Shown here: positions 7,864-18,000 of the stretch, piece by piece
Numbering within the stretch: position 1 is the stretch's first letter
Layout of the letters: the number at the start of each line of letters is the position of its first letter
DNA from: an uncultured Candidatus Entotheonella sp.
GTDB lineage: Bacteria > Tectomicrobia > Entotheonellia > Entotheonellales > Entotheonellaceae
DNA length: 64,000 bases
Assembly: GCA_958295825.1 (NCBI GenBank)
Contig: OY282375.1
Span: 1,039,489-1,103,488 of the forward strand
Reading direction: 5' to 3'
The notes under the pieces: model-generated
Told to the model about the DNA's origin: nothing
Database searches by the model: none
Seen by the model: the letters and a program-made list of their open reading frames with translations, nothing else
Position numbers and translations under genes: made by a program

Positions 7864-9483
7864 TCAATATCCCAGGGCGCATCCGTCTTTCCGGTAATCG
7901 CTCCCACCTTGCAGTACGCCTCGTTCGTGATCGATCATAATAGCCTGCCCACCGCCGTAGGATACGTTTTGCGCGCCACGCGGCCATAACTCATGTCCCA
8001 TGAAGCCCAACTCGTCGCGTACCCCCTGCGGGATGGCGCGTTCCAGCGCCACCTCGCGGCCGCCCATGATGCGGTAGCGCGGTGCCTCCAGAGCCTCCTG
8101 CACGTTCATGCCGAAATCAATGCTGTTGAGAGCGACCTGCACGTGCCCCTGCGCCTGCATGTGGCCGCCCATGACGCCGTAGCTCAGCCACGGCTTGCCA
8201 TCCCGCAGGATCATCGCCGGGATGATGGTGTGGAAGGGACGCTTACCCGGCTGCAAAGCGTTCGCATGGCTGGGATCAGCCACAAAACCGGCGCCGCGGT
8301 TCTGCAGGCAGATGCCCGTGTCGCCCGCCACGATGCCGGAACCGAACCCCTGAAACAGGCTGTGGATCAAGGAGACGACGTTGCGCTCGGCGTCCACACA
8401 GGAGACGTACACCGTGTCGCCGAAAGCCGCCGGCGTGCCCGGTGAAAAATCGCCGGCGCGTGCGCGGTCGATCTCCTGGCGGCGGGCCGCGGCGTAGGAT
8501 TTGGAGAGCAGGCCGGCAACCGGCACGCGCGTGAAGGCGGGGTCGGCAATGTAGCGGTTGCGGTCCGCAAACGCCTGCTTGGTCGCCTCGATGAGAAGGT
8601 GGTAATACGGGGCCGAGCCATACTCGTGGGCCGCGAGGTCAAAACCTTCGAGCACGTTCAGGACCATCAGGGCGGTAATCCCCTGGCCGTTGGGCGGCAG
8701 TTCCAGGACGGTGTGACCGCGGTAGTCAGTGCCGATGGGCTCCACCCATTCGGTGGTGTGGGCGGCGAAGTCTTCCAGGTCGAAAAAACCACCATCGGCC
8801 TGCGAGAAGGCCACAATGCGCTTGGCGATGTCGCCGCGGTAGAAGGCGTCACGTCCTTCGTCGGCGAGAATCCGCAGCGTCTCGGCGAGATGCGGCTGAC
8901 GATGTACGTCGCCGGCTTGCGGCGGCTTGCCGTCAATCAGGTACGCTTGGGCGCTGGCGGGATGCCGCGACAGCAGCGGCGCGTCATGTCGCCATTGATC
9001 GGCAATGATCTCGCTCACCGGAAAGCCGTCGCGCGCGTACGTCAGGGCGGGTTCGACGACGTCCGCGAAACTGAGCCTGCCGTGCCGCTCCAGCACCTCC
9101 GCAAAGGCGTCGATGGCCCCGGGCACGGTAACCGACCCCCAACCCTTCGACGGCACCCCCTCAATGCCCCGCTGTCGCAAGGCGTCCAGCGTCAGGCGCC
9201 CAGGGCAGCGTCCGCTGCCGTTGACCCCGTAGAGGCGTTGGTCGGCGGCTCGGTAGTAGAGCAGAAAAGCGTCCCCACCGATGCCGGTGGACATCGGCTC
9301 CACCACGCCCAGGGTCAGCGCCGTGGCGATGGCGGCGTCCAGCGCGTTGCCGCCCTTTTTCAGGACAGCCAGCCCGGCCTCACTGGCCAGCGGCTGGCTG
9401 GTGGCCACCATGCCGTTGCGCGTCATGACGACCGAACGCCGTGCCGCAAAGCCGTCACGCTCAAGGCGACTGGTCTCAAACAT
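7864..9483 (-). CDS. Gamma-glutamyltransferase family protein
   Basis: 539 residues. Recognisable features: the N-terminal GNALDAAIATALTLGVVEPMSTGIGG, the PPNGQGITALM region, and the autoproteolysis site before GDTVYVSCVD, whose Thr should become the N-terminal nucleophile of the small subunit. NRGAGF, PGKRPFHTIIPAM, GGHMQAQGH and a C-terminal GGSDYRKDG complete the family pattern. Such enzymes cleave gamma-glutamyl amides or related acylase substrates. There is no clear signal peptide, so a cytoplasmic acylase-like role is possible. ATG at 9483 overlaps the end of mazG by eight bases and has AGGAGG upstream, implying coupled translation. Confidence 0.88.
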   Translation of the reverse strand: MFETSRLERDGFAARRSVVMTRNGMVATSQPLASEAGLAVLKKGGNALDAAIATALTLGVVEPMSTGIGGDAFLLYYRAADQRLYGVNGSGRCPGRLTLDALRQRGIEGVPSKGWGSVTVPGAIDAFAEVLERHGRLSFADVVEPALTYARDGFPVSEIIADQWRHDAPLLSRHPASAQAYLIDGKPPQAGDVHRQPHLAETLRILADEGRDAFYRGDIAKRIVAFSQADGGFFDLEDFAAHTTEWVEPIGTDYRGHTVLELPPNGQGITALMVLNVLEGFDLAAHEYGSAPYYHLLIEATKQAFADRNRYIADPAFTRVPVAGLLSKSYAAARRQEIDRARAGDFSPGTPAAFGDTVYVSCVDAERNVVSLIHSLFQGFGSGIVAGDTGICLQNRGAGFVADPSHANALQPGKRPFHTIIPAMILRDGKPWLSYGVMGGHMQAQGHVQVALNSIDFGMNVQEALEAPRYRIMGGREVALERAIPQGVRDELGFMGHELWPRGAQNVSYGGGQAIMIDHERGVLQGGSDYRKDGCALGY

Positions 9484-10306
9484 GTTTTGCCTCCTGACGC
9501 AAACGATTCCAGATACCGTCCATTTCTTCCAGCGTCGCGTCCTCGATTCGCCGGCCGCGCCGCGCGAGTTCCTGCTCGATGCCCCGGAAGCGTTGCTCGA
9601 ACTTGCCGATCGCCTGCCGTAAGGCATCCTCACCGCTCAGGCTCAAGAAGCGCCCGAGGTTCACCAGGCTGAACAGCACGTCGCCGAACTCTTCCTGCAT
9701 GGCGCCGCCGTCCTGTGCCGAGCAAGCTTCTCGCAACTCGTCAATTTCTTCGACCACCTTGGCCCATACGTCCTCCACCTGCTGCCAGTCGAACCCGACC
9801 GATGACGCTTTTTCCTGCAGGCGGCGCGCCCGGTTGAGGGCCGGCAGGGTGCGCGGCACGCCGTCCAGGATCGACTCTCTCCCCTTTTCCCGCTGCTTCG
9901 CCGCCTCCCAGCGTTGCCGGACCACCGCCGTATTCGCCGCCGGCTGGTCCCCGAACACGTGCGGGTGCCGTCTGATCAACTTGTAAATCACGCTACGGAT
10001 GCTGTCGTCGAGCGTAAACCGTCCCGCTTCGCTGGCCAGGGACCCCTGAAAAACGACGTGCAGCAGCAAATCCCCAAGCTCTTCCTTCAATGCCCCCGCG
10101 TCGTCCGCCGTAACGCTTTCCATCACCTCATACGTCTCTTCCAGCAGATACGGCAGCAAGCTCTGCGCAGTCTGCTGCCGGTCCCACGGGCAGCCCTGTT
10201 CGGACCTCAACCTGTCCACCACGCCCATGAGCTCCAGCAACAGTTCCCCGGTGACGTCCGTCTTGCCGTCAGCCTTATCCAACCCACTCGCGTCCGGCCG
10301 TTTCAT
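9476..10306 (-). CDS. mazG: Nucleoside triphosphate pyrophosphohydrolase MazG
   Basis: 276 residues, full length for the two-domain MazG. CPWDRQQTAQSLLPYLLEETYEVMES is split between the entry motif and the EExxE metal site; EELGDLLLHVVFQ follows. The second domain repeats the pattern (EEIDELREA, EEFGDVLFSLVNLGRFL). MazG hydrolyses NTPs to NMP and pyrophosphate, cleaning the nucleotide pool. The ATG at 10306 is preceded by GAGGAAA. It is the first gene of a two-gene leftward operon with the gamma-glutamyltransferase. Confidence 0.93.
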   Translation of the reverse strand: MKRPDASGLDKADGKTDVTGELLLELMGVVDRLRSEQGCPWDRQQTAQSLLPYLLEETYEVMESVTADDAGALKEELGDLLLHVVFQGSLASEAGRFTLDDSIRSVIYKLIRRHPHVFGDQPAANTAVVRQRWEAAKQREKGRESILDGVPRTLPALNRARRLQEKASSVGFDWQQVEDVWAKVVEEIDELREACSAQDGGAMQEEFGDVLFSLVNLGRFLSLSGEDALRQAIGKFEQRFRGIEQELARRGRRIEDATLEEMDGIWNRLRQEAKHV

Positions 10307-10420
10307 ATTTCCTCTTTTCGCACTCTTCCCGCCGCGTGTTTTCCCGCAATCCTCTTGCCGCCCGCATTCTACCGTTGGCCCCGACCCCGAACAACTCACC
10401 GTTGCCCACAACACGGCGGA

Positions 10421-10449
10421 TTGACACCCCAGAAATATCCAGGTAGGAA
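10421..10449 (+). promoter_or_regulatory. Candidate promoter of the copper-efflux operon
   Basis: TTGACA at 10421-10426, 17 bases, then TAGGAA at 10444-10449, in the divergent gap between mazG and the first tolC-like gene. The -35 is perfect and the -10 poor, a combination common at regulator-activated promoters. No clear metal-regulator dyad was seen. Confidence 0.35.
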
Positions 10450-10507
10450 GGAGATGTTTACATTGTCAGCAGTTTATATCGTCGATGCCAGGTGTGAGGA
10501 ACCTCAG

Positions 10508-11923
10508 ATGCAAGAATTCACCCCCGGCCCGCTGGATGCGAAGCGAATCACTGGGACGATGGTCTCATGCCTGCCCTGCCTCGCGGCATTCGCCGTCCTG
10601 GTCGCGTTGTACGGAACGGGCCGTGCGCAGCCCCCGACGGCAACCCTGCCATCAACCGAAGAGCTGGAACGCCGGCTTACCCACGCGGCCACGATGCCGG
10701 ACATGATCGCCTATGCCTACAACGAGAATCCCGACATTGCCGCGGCTCGTGAAGCCTGGCGTGCCAAGGTGGAAAGCTATCACGTTGTAACCGGCCTGCC
10801 GGATCCGCAACTGACGACCACCTATTTCCCGGAGCCTCTGCAGACCCGCCTTGGCCCCCAGGACTGGCATGTCATCCTTTCCCAGAAAATCCCCTTCCCG
10901 GGCAAGCTTTCCAAGGCCGGCGAGGTCGTCAAGACGGAAGCGCAAATCGCCAGATTGCGCCTGGATAAAACCGTGCGGACGATTGCGGCGAGCATCCAGG
11001 CGTCAGCGCATGAGTTGATCTACATTCGCGCCGCCAAGCAGATTGCGGCCCAAAACGCGGCGTTGCTCGGCCAACTGCGCAGCTCGGCTGAAACGGCCTA
11101 TGCCGACGACCGGGCGGCACTGCTGGACGTCATGAAAGCCCTGTCGCAAACCGGGCAGCTGCGCTATGACACGCTCCTTCTGGGCGAGCTGGAGTTGACC
11201 GAAATCACCCGCCTGAACGGCCTGCTCAACCGTCCCCCGCAAGCGGCTCTTGGCCGCATTAACCCGCCGCCCCGCCAGCCGCTGCCAAACAGCCTCGAAG
11301 ACCTCTACCAACTGGCCGCAGCGCATCAGGAAGACATCCGTATCGCCGAGCAAGGCGTGAGCCGGGCCGACTCGCGGGTCGATCTGGCCCGCTACCACTA
11401 CTACCCGGATTTCAACGTGGGCCTGTTTTACGCCTCGATCGGCGCCCCGGATACCCCGCAGCGGCCGCCGCAGGCTGGCAAGGACGCCCTGGGCGTACGG
11501 CTTGGCCTCACCTTGCCCCTGTGGGTCGGCAAAAACCAGGGCCGCGTCAACCAGGCCAACGCCGAACGGGCCAGGGCCGAGGCGCTGCGGCAGGGCCGCG
11601 TCAACGCCTCGCGCACCGACATCCACGCGGCCTACTTTCGCCTGCAGAACGCCCGCCGCCTGATCGAGCTTTATCAAACAGACCTGCTGCCGCAGGCGGC
11701 AAGCGCTCTGGAAACCACCGAGGCTTGGTTCCGCGAGGGGTACGCCGAGTTCACCGATCTCATCGAGGCACAGTCGACCTGGTATAACTTTCAGTTGACG
11801 CTGGCCAGGGCGCAGGCTGACTATGGGAAACACTTTGCTCGCCTGGAGGCGCTGGTGGGATACCCCTTGACGCCGCAGGCTCCGCCGACGGCCGTACCCC
11901 ATGATGGGAGGGCAGGCCCATGA
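10508..11923 (+). CDS. TolC-family outer-membrane efflux protein (first of two)
   Basis: 471 residues from an ATG with GAGGA seven bases upstream. The start is not certain: an ATG at 10454 in the same frame has a closer but overlapping site. A signal peptide (about residues 18-40, ending GTGRAQ) precedes the helical repeats of the TolC fold, e.g. AYNENPDIAAAREAWRAK, then YPDFNVGLFYASIG and, near the end, EFTDLIEAQSTWYNFQL. This last element is the typical conserved helix of outer-membrane efflux proteins. Each forms part of a trimeric channel joining the CusBA pump to the outside. It overlaps the next gene by four bases (ATGA). Confidence 0.85.
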   Translation: MQEFTPGPLDAKRITGTMVSCLPCLAAFAVLVALYGTGRAQPPTATLPSTEELERRLTHAATMPDMIAYAYNENPDIAAAREAWRAKVESYHVVTGLPDPQLTTTYFPEPLQTRLGPQDWHVILSQKIPFPGKLSKAGEVVKTEAQIARLRLDKTVRTIAASIQASAHELIYIRAAKQIAAQNAALLGQLRSSAETAYADDRAALLDVMKALSQTGQLRYDTLLLGELELTEITRLNGLLNRPPQAALGRINPPPRQPLPNSLEDLYQLAAAHQEDIRIAEQGVSRADSRVDLARYHYYPDFNVGLFYASIGAPDTPQRPPQAGKDALGVRLGLTLPLWVGKNQGRVNQANAERARAEALRQGRVNASRTDIHAAYFRLQNARRLIELYQTDLLPQAASALETTEAWFREGYAEFTDLIEAQSTWYNFQLTLARAQADYGKHFARLEALVGYPLTPQAPPTAVPHDGRAGP

Positions 11924-13470
11924 AACGCGGATTGGCGTGGCTCGTCATCCTGATGGGATTCGGAACGGCGGGTGCTCAGAGCGATTACCGGGACTTGCGG
12001 ACCGCCTTTGAGCAGTACCAGCCCCCTTCACACCTGTTCCACCATCCCGCCGAGGCACCGTCCGAGACGCTTGCCCAAAACGACGCCTTCGAGGCTGAAA
12101 AACAACGCCTCCTGGAACTCAAGACACGCTGGCAGGAAGCGCTTCACGACCTGTCCGCTGCCGCGACGTTCTACCCTCCAGACTCACAGGTCTTGGAGGA
12201 TTTGGCAGGCGCGCGGACGGATGTCGCAGCGGCGCAAGCCGCCGTGAGCCAGCCATTTCCCCAGAACGTACCGGAGGTGCTGGCCCTGCTGCGCTCGCCC
12301 GCGGTCAAGGCGGCGGACCATCGGGTGCGGGCGGCGCTGGAAAAATACACCCAGGTCAGCGCCGTCGACGACATCCTGCGGCGTTATACCGCCTTCACGG
12401 AAGGCGCGATGACCGGGGTTGGCGCCATGCGAGGGCGCGGCGGGGCGCGGGGTCAGTTTCCCTTTCCAGGGGTGCTGGCGCTGAAAGGACAGGTGGTAAC
12501 CCAGGACGTCATGGCGGCTCGTGAACAGCTGGAAACGGCACGCCGCGATGCCGTGACCGCAGCGCGTAAAACACACTGGCGGCTGTGGTTCCTGCACCAG
12601 GTGCTGGTGATCACCGAGCGCACCATCGGGCTGCTGAGAGAATTGGAGCAGGTGTCGATCACCCGCTACGAGGCTGGCAGGACCAGTTTCCAGGACGTGA
12701 TCAAGGTGCAGGTGCAGCGGGAGTTGCTGGACGAGCGACTGGTCACGCTGCGGGAGCAGTTGCATAACGCACACATGGAGATCCGGAAGGTCCTCCATCT
12801 GCCGCCGCACACCCCGATTGGCCTGCCGCAAGTGAACCTGGCCGAGGCCGACGTCCCCGACTTGCCGTCGCTCTACGATATGGCCGTCGCGGGCCGCCAG
12901 GAGCTCAGAGTGCTGCGCGCCCGCATTGGCAAGATGGACGCCATGATCGAGATGGCCGAAACCATGCTCCTGCCGGCGTTCGATCTGGGTCTTTCCACCT
13001 ACACGGACCAAGCCGTCAGGCAAGTGGGAACCCAAGCCGGGCAACCGACATTCGCCACCAGGACAGACGCCGCTGCCGGTACCGGACGACCTCACAAACC
13101 CTGGTTCGGTTTTGCTGACGCCTATCTGCGTGAAATGCGGCAGAAGCGCCAGGCCATGCAGGAGGAATTGAACCGACTGCAAGACGCCACCGTCTCGCTG
13201 GTCCGCAACAAGTGGTTTGTTCTCGACCGAGCAAAACGTGAAAAACGATTGTACCAGAACACCTTGGTGCGGCTATCGGAAGCCGCCCTGGAGGTCTCGA
13301 CCAGAGGGTACGAATCGGACAGGGTGGCGTTTGCCGACGTGATTGCATCCTATACCCTCTGGCTCGACACCAACCTGGCCCTGGCCGACAAACGCAGCGC
13401 CTATGGGATAAGTCTGGCAGCACTCGAGCAGGCGGTGGGACAGTCCTTTACGCAGCGCCGGGAAGAGTAG
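11920..13470 (+). CDS. TolC-family outer-membrane efflux protein (second of two)
   Basis: 516 residues. A signal peptide (WLVILMGFGTAGAQ) is followed by long alpha-helical segments: ITRYEAGRTSFQDVIKVQVQ in the middle, and GYESDRVAFADVIASYTLWL near the end, both the recurring conserved helix of the family. It is diverged from the preceding TolC protein and has an unusual N-terminal 150 residues rich in Ala and Gln helices. Start overlaps the upstream stop by four bases. The presence of two outer-membrane factor genes in one pump operon is unusual. Confidence 0.8.
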   Translation: MKRGLAWLVILMGFGTAGAQSDYRDLRTAFEQYQPPSHLFHHPAEAPSETLAQNDAFEAEKQRLLELKTRWQEALHDLSAAATFYPPDSQVLEDLAGARTDVAAAQAAVSQPFPQNVPEVLALLRSPAVKAADHRVRAALEKYTQVSAVDDILRRYTAFTEGAMTGVGAMRGRGGARGQFPFPGVLALKGQVVTQDVMAAREQLETARRDAVTAARKTHWRLWFLHQVLVITERTIGLLRELEQVSITRYEAGRTSFQDVIKVQVQRELLDERLVTLREQLHNAHMEIRKVLHLPPHTPIGLPQVNLAEADVPDLPSLYDMAVAGRQELRVLRARIGKMDAMIEMAETMLLPAFDLGLSTYTDQAVRQVGTQAGQPTFATRTDAAAGTGRPHKPWFGFADAYLREMRQKRQAMQEELNRLQDATVSLVRNKWFVLDRAKREKRLYQNTLVRLSEAALEVSTRGYESDRVAFADVIASYTLWLDTNLALADKRSAYGISLAALEQAVGQSFTQRREE

Positions 13471-13509
13471 GCCCCTGGCTGTGTCAGGTCACTTTTGGAG
13501 GTTAATGAA

Positions 13510-15039
13510 ATGGAGACTCCCGAGCGGAAACCGAAAGCCGCATCGCCACTGCGCACCATTGCCATAACCGCGGTTGTGACCCTGGCACTGAGCGGTGCCG
13601 CGTATCATTATTTCGGAGCCACCCTCCTTAACGTGCAGAGGCACTTGGCGGCGCCTTCCGTGGCTGGGGAAGCACAGGCGGAAGAGACTGTTTACGTGTC
13701 CCCGATGCACCCCTGGATCGTCTCGGATGAGCCCGGCCAGTGCCCGATCTGCGGCATGGACCTCGTTGCCAAGCGGGACGGGCCGAACGCCGCCGAATCC
13801 CCCGGCGAACGCACGATCGCCTACTGGCGGGCACCCATGAATCCGGCAGAGATTTATGACCAGCCGGGAAAAAGCGCCATGGGCATGGACCTGGTGCCGG
13901 TCTACGAAGACGAACTGGTTGGCGGCGTGGACATCTTCATCGATCCGGTGACCCAGCAGAACATGGGCATCCGCACTGCGGAGGTCGCCCGACAGTCGCT
14001 GGTGCGCACAATCCGCACGTACGGACACGTGACTTACGACGAGACCCGCACGGTGCGGGTCAGTCCCAAGGCCAGCGGCTGGATCGAAACGCTCCACGTG
14101 GACTTCACCGGCAAGTCCGTCACCGAGGGCGAACCCCTGTTTGAAATCTATGCGCCGGAGCTGGTCACGGCGCAGGAAGCGTACCTGGTAGCCTTTCAGA
14201 GCGCCAAGCGGCTGGCGAAAGACAGGCAGACCGGCCTGCTGGCCTCTGCACGCCGGCGCCTGCAGTATTTCGATATCGCCGACAGCGAAATCGAGGCGCT
14301 TGAAACCACCGGCCAAGTCCGCAAGACCCTGGTGATTCGCTCACCTGCCAGCGGCGTCGTCATCGAAAAAACGGCTGAAGCGGGCGGCCACGTCAAAGCC
14401 GGAACGACGATCTACCGGATTGCCGATTTATCCCGCGTGTGGGTGGAAGCCCACATCTTTGAATACGAGCTCCCCTGGGTTCGGGAGGGACAGGCGGCGG
14501 AAATGACGATTCCCTATTGGCCAGGCGACGTCCGCTCCGGCGAGGTCACGTACGTCTATCCCTATCTGCGGGCGCAGACGCGGGACGTAAGACTGCGGCT
14601 GGAATTCGACAACGCCGACCTGCGCCTTAAGCCGGACATGTACGCCGACATCCACATCGAGACACGCGCCGACCAGCAGGGCCTGTTGCTCCCCTCCGAG
14701 GCGGTGCTGCGCTCTGGCGAGCGCAACGTGGTGTTCGTGGTCAAGGGCGGCGGCAAGTTCACGCCGCGCGAGGTGACCCTCGGCCTGTCCACGGACGGCG
14801 GCAGGGTTCAGGCCTTGGCCGGCCTGGCGCCGGGCGACGTGGTGGTGACGTCGGGCCAGTTCCTTCTCGACTCGGAGTCCAAGTTGCAGGAGGCCGTGCA
14901 GAAAATGATTGAAGTTAGCATGGCTTCAGCGGGACCCGGTCAGAACGCAGACGAGGACGACTTCTTCAGCGACATGGACGACGAAGACTTTTTCGCCGAC
15001 ATGGAAGAAGCCGAACCCAAGAAGACCCCCTCCCCATGA
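13510..15039 (+). CDS. cusB: CusB-type periplasmic adaptor with two heavy-metal-binding domains
   Basis: 509 residues; the ATG at 13510 follows GGAGG. A single N-terminal membrane anchor is followed by two heavy-metal-binding (HMBD) motifs: CPICGMDL in YVSPMHPW...CPICGMDLVAK, and a second copy in which the Cys pair is lost (QPGKSAMGMDLVPVY). The membrane-fusion core follows: GWIETLHVDFTGKSVTEG, the hairpin, then VIRSPASGVV and the barrel LSRVWVEAHIFE. The C-terminus is an acidic Asp/Phe-rich tail (EDDFFSDMDDEDFF). It links CusA to the TolC channel and delivers Cu(I)/Ag(I). Its stop overlaps cusA by four bases. Confidence 0.9.
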   Translation: METPERKPKAASPLRTIAITAVVTLALSGAAYHYFGATLLNVQRHLAAPSVAGEAQAEETVYVSPMHPWIVSDEPGQCPICGMDLVAKRDGPNAAESPGERTIAYWRAPMNPAEIYDQPGKSAMGMDLVPVYEDELVGGVDIFIDPVTQQNMGIRTAEVARQSLVRTIRTYGHVTYDETRTVRVSPKASGWIETLHVDFTGKSVTEGEPLFEIYAPELVTAQEAYLVAFQSAKRLAKDRQTGLLASARRRLQYFDIADSEIEALETTGQVRKTLVIRSPASGVVIEKTAEAGGHVKAGTTIYRIADLSRVWVEAHIFEYELPWVREGQAAEMTIPYWPGDVRSGEVTYVYPYLRAQTRDVRLRLEFDNADLRLKPDMYADIHIETRADQQGLLLPSEAVLRSGERNVVFVVKGGGKFTPREVTLGLSTDGGRVQALAGLAPGDVVVTSGQFLLDSESKLQEAVQKMIEVSMASAGPGQNADEDDFFSDMDDEDFFADMEEAEPKKTPSP

Positions 15040-18000
15040 TTGAAGCCATTATTGCCTGGTCCATGCGCAACCGCTTCATGGTCGTGCTCGTCACGGTCTT
15101 CGTGATCCTCGGCGGTGTCCTGGCCATGCAGGGAACGCCGCTGGACGCCATCCCCGACCTGTCGGACGTGCAGGTGATCATCTACACCAAGTACCCCGGT
15201 CAGGCGCCCCGCGTGGTGGAGGATCAGGTCACCTATCCGCTGACCACCGCCATGCTGAGCGTGCCCTACGCCAAGGTGGTGCGGGGCTACTCCTTCTTCG
15301 GATTCTCTTTCGTCTACATCCTCTTTGAAGACGGCACCGATATCTACTGGGCGCGCTCGCGCGTCCTGGAGTATCTCAATTTCGTTGCCGGACGCCTGCC
15401 CGCCGGCGTCACCCCCAGCCTTGGCCCGGACGCCACCGGCGTCGGCTGGGTGTATGAATACGTGTTGCAGGACACCACCGGCACCTACGACCTGCAAGAG
15501 TTGCGCAGCATCCAGGACTGGTATCTGCGCTACGAGCTCACGTCGGTGCCGGGCGTCTCCGAGGTCGCCAGCATCGGCGGCTTTGTCAAGCAGTACCAGG
15601 TCGAGGTCGATCCCAACCGGCTGTTGGCCTATGGTCTGTCCATCCAGCAGGTCAGGCGCGCCATCCAGCGCTCCAATGACGACGTGGGGGGCAAGCTGGT
15701 CGAGATGGGCGAGACAGAGTTCATGGTGCGCAGCCTGGGCTACATTCGCTCACGGGAGGATTTGGAGCAGGTCGTCGTGGCCGTAGACAGCATGGGCACG
15801 CCGGTGCTGATGAAAAACATCGCCGCCATTCAGCAAGGCCCCGAGCTGCGGCGGGGCATCCTGGAATGGAACGGCACCGGCGAAGCCGTCGGCGGTATTG
15901 TGGTGATGCGCTACGGCGAGAATGCCCTCGAGGTCATCCGCAACGTCAAGGCAAAGCTGCGTTCGCTGCAGAAGGGCCTGCCTGAAGGTGTGGAGATCAT
16001 CGAGGGCTACGACCGCTCCAATCTCATCAAGCGGGCCATCCACACCCTGCAGACCAAGCTGATCGAAGAAATGCTCGTCGTCGCGGCGGTCTGCGTGATC
16101 TTCCTGCTGCACGTCCGCTCGGCCCTGGTGGCGATCGTCACCCTGCCGGTGGGCATTCTCATGTCCTTCCTGCTCATGTACCCCCTGGGCATCAACGCCA
16201 ACGTCATGAGCCTCGGCGGCGTTGCCATTGCCATCGGCGTCATGGTGGACGCCTCGGTGGTGATGGTGGAGAACGCCCACAAGCACCTGGAACGATACCG
16301 GGACACGAAAAGCCATGCAGCGATCATGCTCGACGCGGCCAGAGGGGTCGGTCCGGCCCTGTTCTACAGCCTGCTGATCATCACCGTGTCATTCCTACCG
16401 GTGTTCAGCTTGCAGGAACAATCCGGTCGCTTGTTCAAACCGCTGGCGTACACCAAGACCTTCGCCATGGCCGCCTCGGCGCTCCTGGCCATTACCATCG
16501 TGCCGGTGCTGATGACGTTCTTCATTCGAGAACACGCTCTCAGCCCGTTCCTGCCGCGGCGCCAACGCCGATGGACGTGGCTGGCTGCCTTGGCCGGCCC
16601 GCCGTTGCTGGTCATCATCGCGGGGGCCGCAGGAATGGAATTGCCGGAATGGAGCCTGGTCGCCGGGCTGCTGCTGTCCGGCGTCGCCTTCATCTGCCTG
16701 GCGCCTCAGCGCATCATTTCGGAGGCGCGCAACCCGCTCAGTCGCTTTTTCATCCGCGTGTATCACCCGTTCATCCGGCTGGTGCTGCGATGGCGCAAAA
16801 CCACGCTGCTCCTCGCCGTCATCGTGCTCGCCGTGACCATCTATCCGCTCAGCCGACTGGGCAGCGAGTTCATGCCGCCGCTCAACGAGGGCGATTTTCT
16901 CTACATGCCGACGACCCTGCCGGGCATTTCGATCACCAAGGCCAAGGAGTTGCTGCAGCAAACGGACAAGATTATCCAGCGCTTCCCGGAAGTCCTGACG
17001 ACCCTGGGTAAGATCGGCCGGGCCGAAACGGCCACGGACCCGGCGCCACTGTCCATGATCGAGACGACGATTACCCTGCGGCCCAAAGTGGAGTACGAAC
17101 TCATGCCCGTCGAGCGGTTTTTTTCGGACTGGCCGGGCTGGCTCAAGAAACCCCTCACCTGGCTGTGGCCGGAAGTGAAACGCGGCGGCATCGCACACGA
17201 GTGGCGCAAGAAACACTTGGTGCGCTTTTTCTCAGGCTGGCCCGGCTGGCTGAAGGCGCCGCTCACCTGGCTGTGGCCCGAGGAGCGGTACTTGACCATG
17301 CAGGAACTGGCGGATGACCTGGACCGCGCCGTCCGGTTCCCGGGCCTCACAAACGCCTGGACCATGCCCATCAAAACCCGCATCGACATGCTCTCGACCG
17401 GTATCAAAACCCCTGTCGGCATCAAGCTCATGGGTCCCGACCTGAACACGCTCTCCGACCTGGGCGCGCGGATTGAGGCGGTGGTACGGGACATCCCCGG
17501 CACTCTGTCCGTGTATGCCGAGCGTGTCACCGGCGGCAATTACCTGGACTTCACCATCGACCGCACCCAGATCGCCCGTTACGGCCTGACGGTTGGGGAC
17601 GTGCAGGACGTGATCATGACGGCGATCGGCGGCATGAACGTCACCTTCACCGTCGAGGGGCTGGAGCGCTACCCGGTCAATCTGCGCTACAGCCGGGAAC
17701 TGCGCGACGACATCGACCGGCTCAAGCGCGTGCTGGTGCCGACGCAAACCGGCGCGCAGGTGCCGCTGGTCCAGCTCGCCGACTTCGCCATCCGCAAGGG
17801 GGCAGCCAGTATCAAGAGCGAGAACTCGCGCCAGACAGCGTGGATCTACGTCGATCTAAAGGGCGTCGATGTCGGCTCGTACGTGCGCCAAGCAATGGCC
17901 ATCGTTGATCGTGGCGTAGAATTACCGCAGGGCTATTCCATCGTTTGGTCGGGACAGTTCGAATACATGGAGAAAGCTCGCCGCACCTTGCGCGTGATCG

